Assembly (NCBI GenBank): GCA_963576735.1
Contig: OY755187.1
Location: 13,640,001-13,704,000 of the forward strand
Length of the DNA: 64,000 bases
From: Bedellia somnulentella
Taxonomy: Eukaryota; Arthropoda; Insecta; Lepidoptera; Bedelliidae
Direction: 5' to 3'
Below are positions 23,607 through 32,866 of the stretch, piece by piece. The position numbers and the translations under genes were made by a program. Position 1 is the first letter of the stretch. Every line of letters starts with the position of its first letter. The notes beneath the pieces were generated by a model. It was not told the DNA's origin, ran no database searches, and worked only from the letters and a program-made list of their open reading frames with translations.

Positions 23607-23841
23607 CACATCCGGCGAATTCTATCTGGAGCTGAAGGTTTATGAACGCCACGACGCTGAGGACGCTCCCAAGGACACCCGCTGGACAAAGGCTTTGCTC
23701 CGACTAAACTGTTACCTTGAAGAGGGCTCACCGCAGTGGAAGCTGTTGCATCGCTTCGTGAAAGAGACCGGTACACTCTTCGAGGACTGTGTACCATCAT
23801 TTTATAACCCCGACTTAATTAAAATTAAACAGGCTGACTGA
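23607..23841 (+). CDS. Possible terminal exon, protein not recognised
   Basis: A GC-rich frame follows a CAG acceptor at 23604-23606 and encodes SGEFYLELKVYERHD, RWTKALLRLNCYLEEG and a C-terminal FYNPDLIKIK before TGA. Base composition and codon use look like a host gene. The phase would fit the exon 2 donor of the 103-aa gene, making it an alternative last exon with the Transib in the intron, but this is inference. Other acceptors are possible. Confidence 0.3.
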
Positions 23842-23974
23842 GGCAATTTTACTATACATTGTTTGTATTTTTTCCTATTGGGTACTTATATGTGGTATTA
23901 AATATTATTTTGGTATTGGTATAATTACAGGTAAACGTGGTATTAGGTATTAATTTTGGTATTGGTATAGGTAT

Positions 23975-24569
23975 ATTATATCTAATTCCTTAGCTCTGGC
24001 TACTCCCTCTTGGGATTTATAGCCGTGAGTATATGTTATGTTATGTATAGGCATAGGTATAGGTAAATACAGCTACAGCCAATTTTTATTAGTCTGTGTA
24101 TTTTATTGGTAAATTCTGAGTTAGTTACTAGGTAGTTAATATTTTTTATCACTCATTCTATCCTTAAGCTTTGAAGTATTCTCTAGTCTATAGTATTCCA
24201 CTGCTGGAAGTAGGACTTTCCGTATCCCATCTATTACTATACACTTTTTACAAGTAGTCATCTCACCTAGCCTGAGAGCGTCCTTCACTACGTTAGTCTA
24301 GTCGCGCTCTGACACGTTTACCCTATCAGATAACGGATCTTAGACAGCTTTTTAAATTATATTATTTTATTAACATATTTTTAGACAAATATTTAGCGTA
24401 GGGAGACCTGTGTGCATAATTAGATGCCTCAAGACCACTTTTAATCCAACTCGGTGAGAGAAGGCTTTTGTTGTGCAGTGGCTTGTAGGTTTATAGTACC
24501 TATTAATTGTAAAAATATACACCCATTTAAGTACCCAAATTTCTAGTTAGGTAATCAACAGATCGCAAA
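23975..24569. repeat. Repeat debris: family B tail and other LINE/SINE ends
   Basis: 23975-24050 matches the 3' end of repeat B (ttccttagctctggcta and ttatagccgtgagtat). 24180-24240 and 24430-24480 contain phrases (cactgctgg, ggtgagagaaggc) common at lepidopteran retroelement 3' ends. No gene was seen. Confidence 0.5.
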
Positions 24570-27500
24570 ATGCCATTTTGTTCCGTATGTAGAGTAACTG
24601 TTGACAAGAGGAAGTGGATTGGTCATTTGCGGAGTAATTCCCATAAGAAAAATGACATTGTTATTGGTGTGGAGGATGGGGTGCAAAAAATTTTGTCCGC
24701 ATTCCGGGATAGAATAGCTACTTATAGAATTGTTGTGCCAGAAGGCAAAGAGCTTTACTCAACGTCTTTATTTTTCATCAATATAAGGAATAAAATAAAA
24801 TCACTTTTAGATCAATCACTACAAAAGCATACTAGTATCAAAGTAAACTTTGAACTTTTTTCAACATTCTTAATGATGAGCAATGATAATCAGGAGATGA
24901 AATCCTTTTCAACCAAAATTATTTCTCTCCATTTAAATTATGATTTTCATAAAACTTTCTCTGAAATAGAATCCAAACTGATGAAAAAAATGGAAGAGTT
25001 TCAGGAAAGGGACTCGGGCTGGGCCTTTTTGAACAACTCACATTTTGAGATTAACATCAATAAATATCAACCACTCAGCGGGTCCCAGTACACAGCTTTG
25101 CCTCAATTTATAAAAAACAAGAAAGCTTGTTTAAATATTCAAAATAACGACGAATACTGCTTCCTCTGGTGCATCACAGCAGCCTTACACCCAACAAAGA
25201 TCCACCCCGAACGGGTGTCTTCCTACCCTCATTCTCAGGATTTATTCAACACTGAAAACATGAATTTACCTGTAAGTTTCGCAGATATCACCATTTTTGA
25301 AAAAAAAACATCCAAATATTACTATCAACGTATATGGTTTGAGCGATGGCAAGTTTATTGAAGGACCATTATACAGATCAGAATCAATGAATAAAAAAGT
25401 TAAGCATATTAATTTATTGCTCGTTGAAAATGAGGATAAATCACATTACTGTTTGATTAAAAATCTACCCCGCCTTGTGAGAAGTCAAATCACTAAGCAT
25501 CACGGAAATTTATTCTTTTGTGATACATGTTTGCCATTTTTCAAATTACAAGAAGACTTAATCAATCATGTTTGTGTAACATCCACATCTCCTTACGCTA
25601 CCGCGGCGCGGCTCATGCTCACTGTAATTTGCAATATAAATCACCTAATTTCATACCAATATTTTTTCATAACTTATCAGGATATGATTGTCATCTTTTC
25701 ATCAAGGAACTTGGTGAACTTCCTGGGACGATAAAATTAATTCCAAAAACAAAGGAAAATTATATTTCTTTCACAAAATTTTTACCTATCGGTGATGGAG
25801 ATCACATTCAGTTGCGATTTATCGATTCATTCAAGTCTTTGGGAACCAGCTTAGAGAAATTAGCTAAAACCTTAAAAAAAGAAGACTTTCATTGCCTACG
25901 CAAGCATTTTCCAGAAGATAATCACTTTAATCTTTTGACGCGTAAGGGTGTCTACCCTTATAATTACATGAGTAATTGGGAGGTTTATTTAGAAGACAGT
26001 CTACCTTCCCAGCCCAAGTTTTTCAATACTATGACGAACGAAAACATTTCAACTGAAGATTATCAACATGCCCACTCAGTTTGGAGTCAGTTCAAAATTC
26101 ATAACTTAGGCGAATATACTGATTTGTATCTCAAAAGTGATGTTATAATTTTAACGGACATTTTTGAAAGTTTTCGTTAGACATGTAAACATCATTACCA
26201 ACTGGACCCAGCATTTTATATCACTGCCCCAAGTTTGTCATTTGATACTATGTTGTTAAAGACAGGCGTTAAACTAGAACTTTTAAATGATTTATCCATG
26301 ATCCGCATGATTCAAAGTGGAATTAGAGGAGGAGTAGTTATGTGCTCCCATCGTCATGCGAAAGCAAACAACAAATTTATGACAGATTATGATCCCTCAA
26401 AAGAAAATTCATACATAGTTTATTTAGATTGTAATAATTTATATGGTTATAGTATGTGTCAACATCTCCCTGAGTCTAATTTCAGATTCCTCAAGCAATA
26501 TGAAATCGACCAACTTGATATTGTATCAGTAGAGGACGAGGCAGATTATGGCTATATACTTGAAGTAGATTTGATGTATCCGCGGAACTTACATAGTGAA
26601 CACGATGATTTACCATTTTGTCCTGAAAAATGCACCCCACCCGGAGGAAAAAATAAAAAGTTAATTCCAAATCTATATGATAAATACAATTACGATATTC
26701 ACTACAGGCATTTAAAAACATGCTTTACATTTAATTTTGCAAAAAATTCATCGCGTGATTACGTTTAAACAAAGATCTTATCTTAAAACATATATCGACC
26801 TTAACACAAAACTTCGTCAAGAAGCTAAATCTGTGTTTGAACAGGATTTCTTTAAACTTTTAAATAATTCAGTGTTCGGAAAAACATTAGAAAACATCGA
26901 ATCAAGGGTTAGCGTTCACTTAGTGAAGCAATGGAGTGACACGACCAACAAAACCAAAAAGAAATTGAGGGTTGATAAACTAATTGCAAGCCCGAATTTC
27001 CACAGTGTCTCTGTTTTTAGTGAGAACTTAGTAGCTGTTCAGATGAAACCTAGACGAATCGTCATGGATAAACCAATATATATCGGATTCTCAGTACTTG
27101 AGCTATCTAAAGCACACATGTACCACTTTCATTACGATATTGTAAAACCATATTATCAAGATAGTGTTAAAATGTGCTACACGGACACTGATAGTTTTAT
27201 TTATTCCATAAAATCAGATGATTTTTACCACGATTTGAAAACTCATTTTCTAAAATATTTTGACACAAGTAATTACAGCATTCAGAACGAATACAATCTA
27301 CCTTGCATTAACAAAAAAGTACCAGGTCTGTTTAAGGATGAAATGGGTGGAAGGATAATCACAGAGTTTGTGGGTCTAAGATCTAAACTGTACTGTGTAA
27401 AAACTCAAGATAAGGTTATAAAAAAGGCTAAAGGTGTCAAAGCATGCATAGTCCGAGATCTGACTGATTCAGACTATAAATCTGTCCTTCATAAAAATAA

Positions 27501-27657
27501 TGTCATCCGCAAGAAAAATATTTTGTTTAGATCTATCCGTCATGAATTAATTACGAAAAGCATTAATAAAGTAGCTCTATCTCACAACGATGACAAAAGA
27601 TTGATACGAAGCGATAAAATTAGTACATTAGCCTGGGGTAGCAAACATATTTTGTGA
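24570..27657 (+). pseudogene. Polinton-like protein-primed DNA polymerase B
   Basis: Starts with a C2H2-like finger (CSVCRVTVDKRKWIGHLRSNSH). A long N-terminal region precedes the exonuclease motif HNLSGYD. Polymerase motif A is LDCNNLYGYSM, motif B is KLLNNSVFGKT and motif C is YTDTDSF, so the catalytic motifs are intact. The frame shifts near 25305 (A run), around 25600-25700 and near 26745, with a TAG at 26178-26180, so it is inactive as read. The family replicates Polinton/Maverick and adintovirus-like elements with a protein primer. The neighbouring packaging ATPase supports that assignment. Confidence 0.75.
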
Positions 27658-28057
27658 TCTGTTGATTACTTTGGTATTAATATGTAGTTTTAATATAGTA
27701 TAGTTAAGTACCCTTCATGTAATTAAGATTATGTAAGTGTAATTAGATATAAGAATGTAATTAATGAAATGTTTTTCAAAATTAAATCATAGTAGAGTAT
27801 TTGAATTGTTGTTTTTTTTTTAACCTATAGGTTCTAAATTCATAAAAATGCTATAAATAAATAGGTATATTATTCACTATCAAATAGTATGATGGAAAAC
27901 AACCAAACACGTGTAGCTTACTAATGTGGGGTTGTGTTTGCGTCAGCAAAAACAAGTCTATACTTGTCTATACTGTCGGCACTCTTTGTAATAAAATCGA
28001 ATGTATTCTACCGGAAAACTGCAACGCAAACAAATGCATGAGTGTGGAAAAGAACAC
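27658..28057. other. Spacer between polymerase and spliced gene
   Basis: AT-rich, non-coding. It probably contains the 3' end of the polymerase transcript and upstream sequence of the next gene. Confidence 0.35.
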
Positions 28058-28065
28058 TATATAAA
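28058..28065 (+). promoter_or_regulatory. TATA box candidate
   Basis: TATATAAA lies about 160 nt upstream of the ATG of the spliced 125-aa gene, with no competing ATG-rich ORF in between. The spacing allows a short 5' UTR. Confidence 0.4.
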
Positions 28066-28224
28066 CAACAAGACAAGACACTCGACACGAGGTCTGTAAA
28101 TTGTCAACATGGCATATTTAACTAACGCTATTTGAGGAAGCATTAAAGCTTCTTCATTCTGTCAACAGGAGTCATACCTACCAGTCTCGGAATAAACGGG
28201 TGTTTTATACACGTTTTATACAAA

Positions 28225-28702
28225 ATGTCTCTATCGGTAAGATATCTATTCGTTAATTCATAGCATAAAGCAAGAAGTGGACTTGATGAATAAAATTTAA
28301 AATAATTAAGTACTCATTTATTATTTTTGCTTACAGATCCTAACTGAGCCTTTTGAACCGCAGCAATGTGGTCAAAATTGGTTTGATAGTGACGTCGAAG
28401 AACTGAGAGTGCCAAGCTCAGATCATCTACTTGTGAAAAAGAAAAGCACACCAAGAACATCAAAAAAACGTCGGGCGGATGATGATGATGCTTCAACTTC
28501 GTTCGTTGTAAGCAAATGCCCGCGAGCAGGACATCGACTCGTGAAAATAGAGGTCATCGATTTAAACCGTGGTACAAGTGACAGCGAGCGTGTAGTTCTT
28601 AAGGCCCAGTATGTAGTGATGGATCCAGTAGACGAAATTATAGACTTAACCGAAAATTTAGTAAAAAAAATTTGCAAATCCATGTGTAATGATTCTGTGT
28701 AA
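28225..28702 (+). CDS. Spliced 125-aa protein of unknown function, Polinton-like neighbourhood
   Basis: Exon 1 is 28225-28236 (ATGTCTCTATCG, donor GTAAGA). Exon 2 is 28337-28702 after TTGCTTACAG. The phase is kept and the stop is TAA-free up to TAA at 28700-28702. The protein has a Lys/Arg block next to a DDDD run (KKRRADDDD), then a mixed region (RLVKIEVIDLNRG) and an acidic amphipathic C-terminus. An AATAAA run follows at about 28940. No recognised domain is visible. Its position between the polymerase and packaging genes suggests an element-encoded accessory protein. Confidence 0.45.
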
Positions 28703-29225
28703 GTAACTTCTACAATTAGAAAACATACCTGTTAAAGTCTGTCTTTTTTATAATTAAATATGTAGAAGTTTGTACATTTAGACTTTAGTTTATTATTTCT
28801 ATATTTAGATAATATAAGTTTTCGGTAATTTTTACTATGTTATTTAAGATTTCTTTGTTCTTTAAATGTAAAAATAATTGTATACTGTGCAGTAAAAACT
28901 ATATACTCTGCATCTGTTAAGGTATTCTATAATTAATTAAATAAATAAAACTATTGCTTTAAAAAATATTTTTTTATTTCCAAAAACTACCTTATATCTA
29001 TTTAAATGTTTATTTACAAGAACATACTACCACTTTCTTCATTCATGTTATCATAATACCATTTCCTTAAACAAACCACTGTTTTCAAAGCACAATACTT
29101 TTGATGGTTAAAACAACAAATTTTCTCACAATCTCGATAACTATCAAATATTGATTTCAGATTCCCTTTCTCCAATATCTACAACTTTACAATGTGGGGA
29201 TAACTCTTTTACCCATTTACATTTT
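28703..29225. other. Converging 3' ends, non-coding
   Basis: AT-rich. It contains AATAAA-type signals for the plus-strand gene (about 28940) and lies downstream of the minus-strand genes. Nothing else was seen. Confidence 0.4.
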
Positions 29226-30052
29226 TCAGACCCTTAACGGTAAACCCTTTCCTTTAGCAGCCTTCACAGAATTTATTGTTCCATGTGCAGAGAATAAAGG
29301 TTTTATAATATTTAAATACTTAAATTCCCTGTTGCTTATTATTTGCTGATCGGGTTCAAAGCCACGCCGGTGAGCATTTGTGTTTATTAATATTGATTTA
29401 TAATTTTCTTTGTCATTTTCAGTTACAATGCTTAAATTAGGCTTTTTTTTGTACAATAATTCAACAAGTCCAAATGTTTTTCGTACATATGACCCGCAAT
29501 TTCAATTTTATTATTAAGATCAGAAAGAAGCGACATGCCAATCATTGGCTTACCTTTCACTAACCTAATTCCATAAGGTACATCTTTAAAGATTTCTGAT
29601 GATAACGACCATGAAGATACAGAATTTTTATTTGGAGTTGAGGTAGCATCAGAAACCGTTTCGAAAGACATATCATTTTTAGAATTTTGTTGATATTCAG
29701 ATTCATTTTGAGAACGATCTTCATCAATTTCATTCCATGCCTCTTGGGATGTGTTGTTTGAAGAAACACTCGGGTTCGACAATTTTCGTTTCCGCGAAGG
29801 AGTCAATTGTCGAGCTAAATTGTCTTTTCCACTATTGAAATTTGAGTCAGTCCCCGCACTTTCTCCAGCACTGCTAACATATGTGCTAGATAGTAACTTA
29901 AGTGGATCTGTCACTGGTTTAAACATGGTTTCTAGTGCTATTTCAGAATCAAGTTTATTATTTTTCATATTCTTAACCTTCTGTTTAACAGCGTCAGCAG
30001 ATTTTATTATTTGCTGTTTTATAGATTTTTCACTCATATTTACAAATTCCAC
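29226..30052 (-). pseudogene. Conserved hypothetical of Polinton-like elements
   Basis: Starts near 30052. The N-terminal half is Ser/Asn-rich and probably disordered. The C-terminal half has VPYGIRLVKGKPMIG, a YEKHLDLLNY stretch, then KKKPNLSI and TENDKENYKSIL with TNAHRRGF, a module I recall next to packaging ATPases in insect Polinton-like elements. A one-base shift in a T/A run at about 29445-29455 breaks it. Function is unknown. Confidence 0.5.
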
Positions 30053-30119
30053 AACTTCTCACACAAAAAGAAAATATATAAATGGTATACTTGTTTAGGG
30101 AAGGCTACCTTTATTTATT

Positions 30120-30857
30120 TTAATTATCTAAATGAACGAAGGTGTCAAATGTCATTCTATAACATCCATCGGTTTTGTGACAGTCTTTATTTATAACTAA
30201 ATAGCTATATGGGTCTTTCCAAATTTGTGAACACAATTCACGGAATTGAAGCCATGTCATATCACTGGTTACGTGTTCATCGTACACGTGACGTAGGTTG
30301 ATGTCATCTTGTTTAAAAACGATGAGCAGATTAGCATTATCACGAATTAGCTGTTTCGGGATTTTGCTATACGTTTGGTTCAAATAAAAACAATCTATAT
30401 TTTTGTGTCTGCCCATAGCGAAGTAATCACGAATATTATTTTGATTTTCACACGCAACATCATCAAAAATTATAACTGAATTCGGTGAAGCTTTATCAGG
30501 ACTTAAAACTTCTTCGTTATCACTATATTTAAAAAAACTTACCCCAGGGACCAGACTTAATACTTTTTCCAAAAATAGGTATTTAGGTTGATACAAAGTT
30601 TTAGAGTACACGTAAATATTATGAAAATTTAATCCGTTAGGATGTAAAATAAGTCCAATAACTACATTTGTTTTTCCACAGTTTGATGGCCCACAAACTA
30701 TACAACGAATAGTCTTCGGTAAAAGTTTACCATGTCGAAGTGGTAATTTGTCAGAACCAAAATTGATTTTTTTAAGCTCCAATGTGATGGGCTGTTTAAC
30801 AAGTTTCATAATGTACAAAGTGTTAACAGCAGCGTTTCTTATGGTATAGTGTTGCAA
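30120..30857 (-). CDS. FtsK/HerA-type packaging ATPase
   Basis: An intact frame of up to 245 aa. The ATG at 30809 (MKLVKQ) is a likely true start. The Walker A loop is GPSNCGKTN and the Walker B strand is NSVIIFDDVA, followed by an Asn/Gln sensor-like segment (FYLNQTYSKIP) and an arginine stretch. This is the small A32-like ATPase of Polintons, virophages and related DNA viruses, which pumps the genome into capsids. It is convergent with the polymerase gene. Confidence 0.75.
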   Translation of the reverse strand: MQHYTIRNAAVNTLYIMKLVKQPITLELKKINFGSDKLPLRHGKLLPKTIRCIVCGPSNCGKTNVVIGLILHPNGLNFHNIYVYSKTLYQPKYLFLEKVLSLVPGVSFFKYSDNEEVLSPDKASPNSVIIFDDVACENQNNIRDYFAMGRHKNIDCFYLNQTYSKIPKQLIRDNANLLIVFKQDDINLRHVYDEHVTSDMTWLQFRELCSQIWKDPYSYLVINKDCHKTDGCYRMTFDTFVHLDN

Positions 30858-30941
30858 TCATAACCTTTCATCACTATTTATCTAATAAAGTTGGTGTGCA
30901 CAGCTTTTATTCTTAATTTAACTATTGAATGAATGGAAGTT

Positions 30942-31051
30942 CACAACGATTTATTGGGAAGGCTATCACACTCGAGTGAGCGACGACGCCGCGCGAAAGC
31001 GCGCGGTGGCGGAGCTAACGCAGAGTGGGATAGACTTCCCAATAAATCACT
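30942..31051. repeat. ~100-bp imperfect palindrome at the right end of the 16.2-kb block
   Basis: The arms gatttattgggaag and cttcccaataaatc flank an inner GC hairpin (gccgcgcgaaagcgcgcgg at about 30988-31007). It ends one base before the ACTCC that borders element X. It may be an element terminus or a small foldback element. Confidence 0.6.
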
Positions 31052-31056
31052 ACTCC

Positions 31057-32436
31057 AAAATATATGTTTGACAAGCATGGTTTTTATAGAAAATCGCAGA
31101 AGTCAAGTTTAGCTCTGGAAATTGAAAAAAATAGCAATTGCACTTCACAAGACATTGTACACTCTAATATTAACCCAAAAAATTATCTTGTAGATGGCAT
31201 GGCACTCGTGTATCAAATACAACTAAATAAATTTAGTACATTCGGAGATTTCGCAGCAGCGTTTTTCAAAAAAGTAACGGCATTTTTGTCTCAAACTTCC
31301 GTTACGCGAATTGATGTGGTATTTGATCGGTATGATGATATATCGATTAAATTTGTGGAGTCAAAGTTACGAAGCAAAGGACGAAACACAAAACAAGTAA
31401 TGATTACTAGTCCATTGGCAAAAATCCCCGCTGATTGCAAATATTTTTTACTAGCACTGAAAACAAATTACAATTAGTCAAATTTCTTTGCAAGTACGCT
31501 CCCACTTATGCAGAAGTAAGTGAAAATAGTGAGCTATATATTTGCGGTGGGTTTGACGATCCTACAAAATGTTATAAATTGCAAGGAAGTAATTTCGCTG
31601 AAGTTACTAATTTAAAATCTAATCACTTAGAGGCTGATTGCAGAATATTCTGTCATATATTTCAAGGCGTGAAACAAAATACTGAAACAGAAATTATCAT
31701 CCTCAGTCCTGACACTGACATATTTGTGTTAGGTATTTATTTCTGGCATAAGCTTGAAAAACTAGGGTGCCGGGGTTTGTGGTTTGAGGGATCACGAAAG
31801 AAGAACCGTTTCCTTGGGTGTCATTTGGCTGCACAGTCTCTTGGTGAAAATGTATGTAATGTTCTTCCTGCATTGCACTCTTTAACCAGCTGCGATACCA
31901 CAAGTCGCGTAGGTACGAAAAAACAAATGCTAAGTGCCACGAAGCTTAATTTTGTTCAGAACGCACTCCTTACGTTGGGCGATGGGCTTTTGTCAAGGCA
32001 GCAGTTCCAAGATCTGGAGAAAGTTTGCACTTACCTAATATCCAAACATCAAACAACAGCCGATGAACTTTGACATAAATTGATATGCCAAAACATAGGC
32101 TTTGCCTTAAATTTATCAAGAGTTATATGTACCTCCGATACGTTGTATTTACATTGTTTAAGAGCATCAGCACAAACGTATCTTTGGAAATACTCTTCAG
32201 AACCAATGTTTGAGCCCATTGATTTCCTTAAATTTGGCTATGAGCTACGAGAAGGAAACTTATATCCAAAGCAAATGTCAAAAAATGCTGTGCCTATCTC
32301 ATTAATTAACCCTTGCAAATGTAAAACTAACTGTCGCACAATGTCATGTTCTTGCAGAAAAGAAAATGTAAACTGTATATCTTTGTGTAAATGTGTCAAT
32401 AATGATTGCAAGAATAAAGTTAAATTAAACATGTGA
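31057..32436 (+). pseudogene. Element X protein, C-terminal PIN/FEN1-like region and CXC tail
   Basis: Resumes the X protein. In order: YLVDGMALVYQ (like the opening Asp of FEN/PIN nucleases), RIDVVFDRYDD, LEADCRIFCHIF (like the Glu-Ala-Asp helix), LSPDTDIFVLG and HSLTSCDTTSRVG, an order reminiscent of the FEN1/XPG core. The end is a Cys-rich CXC-type tail (PCKCKTNC, CSCRKENVNC, CKCVNNDC). A frame change lies near 31440-31475 and a TGA at 32071-32073. The nuclease assignment is inference from motif order only. Confidence 0.55.
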
Positions 32437-32653
32437 ATATTCAATTATTTTGTGCATTCTTCATTTCTATTAAATGTTTTTAAATTCTTATTGTAGTTTT
32501 ACTTTCGCCACAAATGAATAGGAAAAACATAGCCTCAAGTAGGTATCCATAAAATTTCATGCCTAATAGCAATAGTCTTTTTAATCGACTTCATTGAAAG
32601 AAGATTTCATCACATCGCATCTTAATTTATTTCATCGCAAATACAAGCCTTTT
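32437..32653 (+). other. Element X 3' non-coding DNA, left of copia
   Basis: AT-rich, non-coding, ending in CTTTT (32649-32653), the copia target duplication. It is continued at 41169-41468. Confidence 0.45.
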
Positions 32654-32856
32654 TGTTAATAGGCAAGCAATGTAGATACATCTTTATTTAAGTATTGGCA
32701 ACACTGTTTCTCTGTGATAGAGTAAACTGTCTCTGTAATGTGTGTCTTTGGTAATGTCCGCCGTCATACTAAGTTAAGTCATCATTGTCTTTAAAGTACT
32801 CTTAAATAAAGACACGTTTCTTAAACAATTTCATTTCATTTATTCATATAACAAAA
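32654..32856 (+). repeat. copia 5' LTR
   Basis: Starts TGTTAATAGG and ends AACAAAA. It is nearly identical to the 3' LTR once the nested hAT is ignored (203 versus about 206 bp). It includes AATAAA near 32803. The shared terminal AAAA and the CTTTT flanks set the limits; a canonical CA end three bases earlier is the alternative. Confidence 0.75.
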
Positions 32857-32866
32857 GGTTATGGGC
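32857..32866 (+). promoter_or_regulatory. copia primer-binding site, left half
   Basis: GGTTATGGGC here continues as CCAG after the P element (36990-36993). The joined site matches the initiator-tRNA-Met anticodon-arm primer used by Drosophila copia, as I recall it. Confidence 0.7.

Larger units (their letters stand above)
24570..30857. mobile_element. Polinton/Maverick-like element remnant
   Basis: Gene set: DNA polymerase B (+), a small spliced gene (+), a conserved hypothetical (-) and a packaging ATPase (-). No integrase, protease or capsid gene is seen, and no long terminal inverted repeat could be matched, so this is either a decayed Polinton or a reduced relative. The limits given are those of the genes. 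Confidence 0.55.
14809..31051. mobile_element. 16.2-kb composite block inserted in element X
   Basis: Both ends are bordered by ACTCC (14804-14808 and 31052-31056), and the X protein resumes in perfect register across it. The block contains a coiled-coil ORF, SINE and Helitron debris, a small spliced gene, a Transib transposase and Polinton-like genes. The ends do not show matching inverted repeats, so it is not clear which element made the first insertion. Confidence 0.45.

Noticed and set aside
24300..24569. Left terminal inverted repeat of the Polinton-like element
   Set aside because: No sequence here matches the reverse complement of the right-hand region near 30950-31050.
32654..32856. 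Solo copia LTR
   Set aside because: A primer-binding site follows directly and the CTTTT flank is matched only beyond the 3' LTR at 41164, so it is the 5' LTR of one element.
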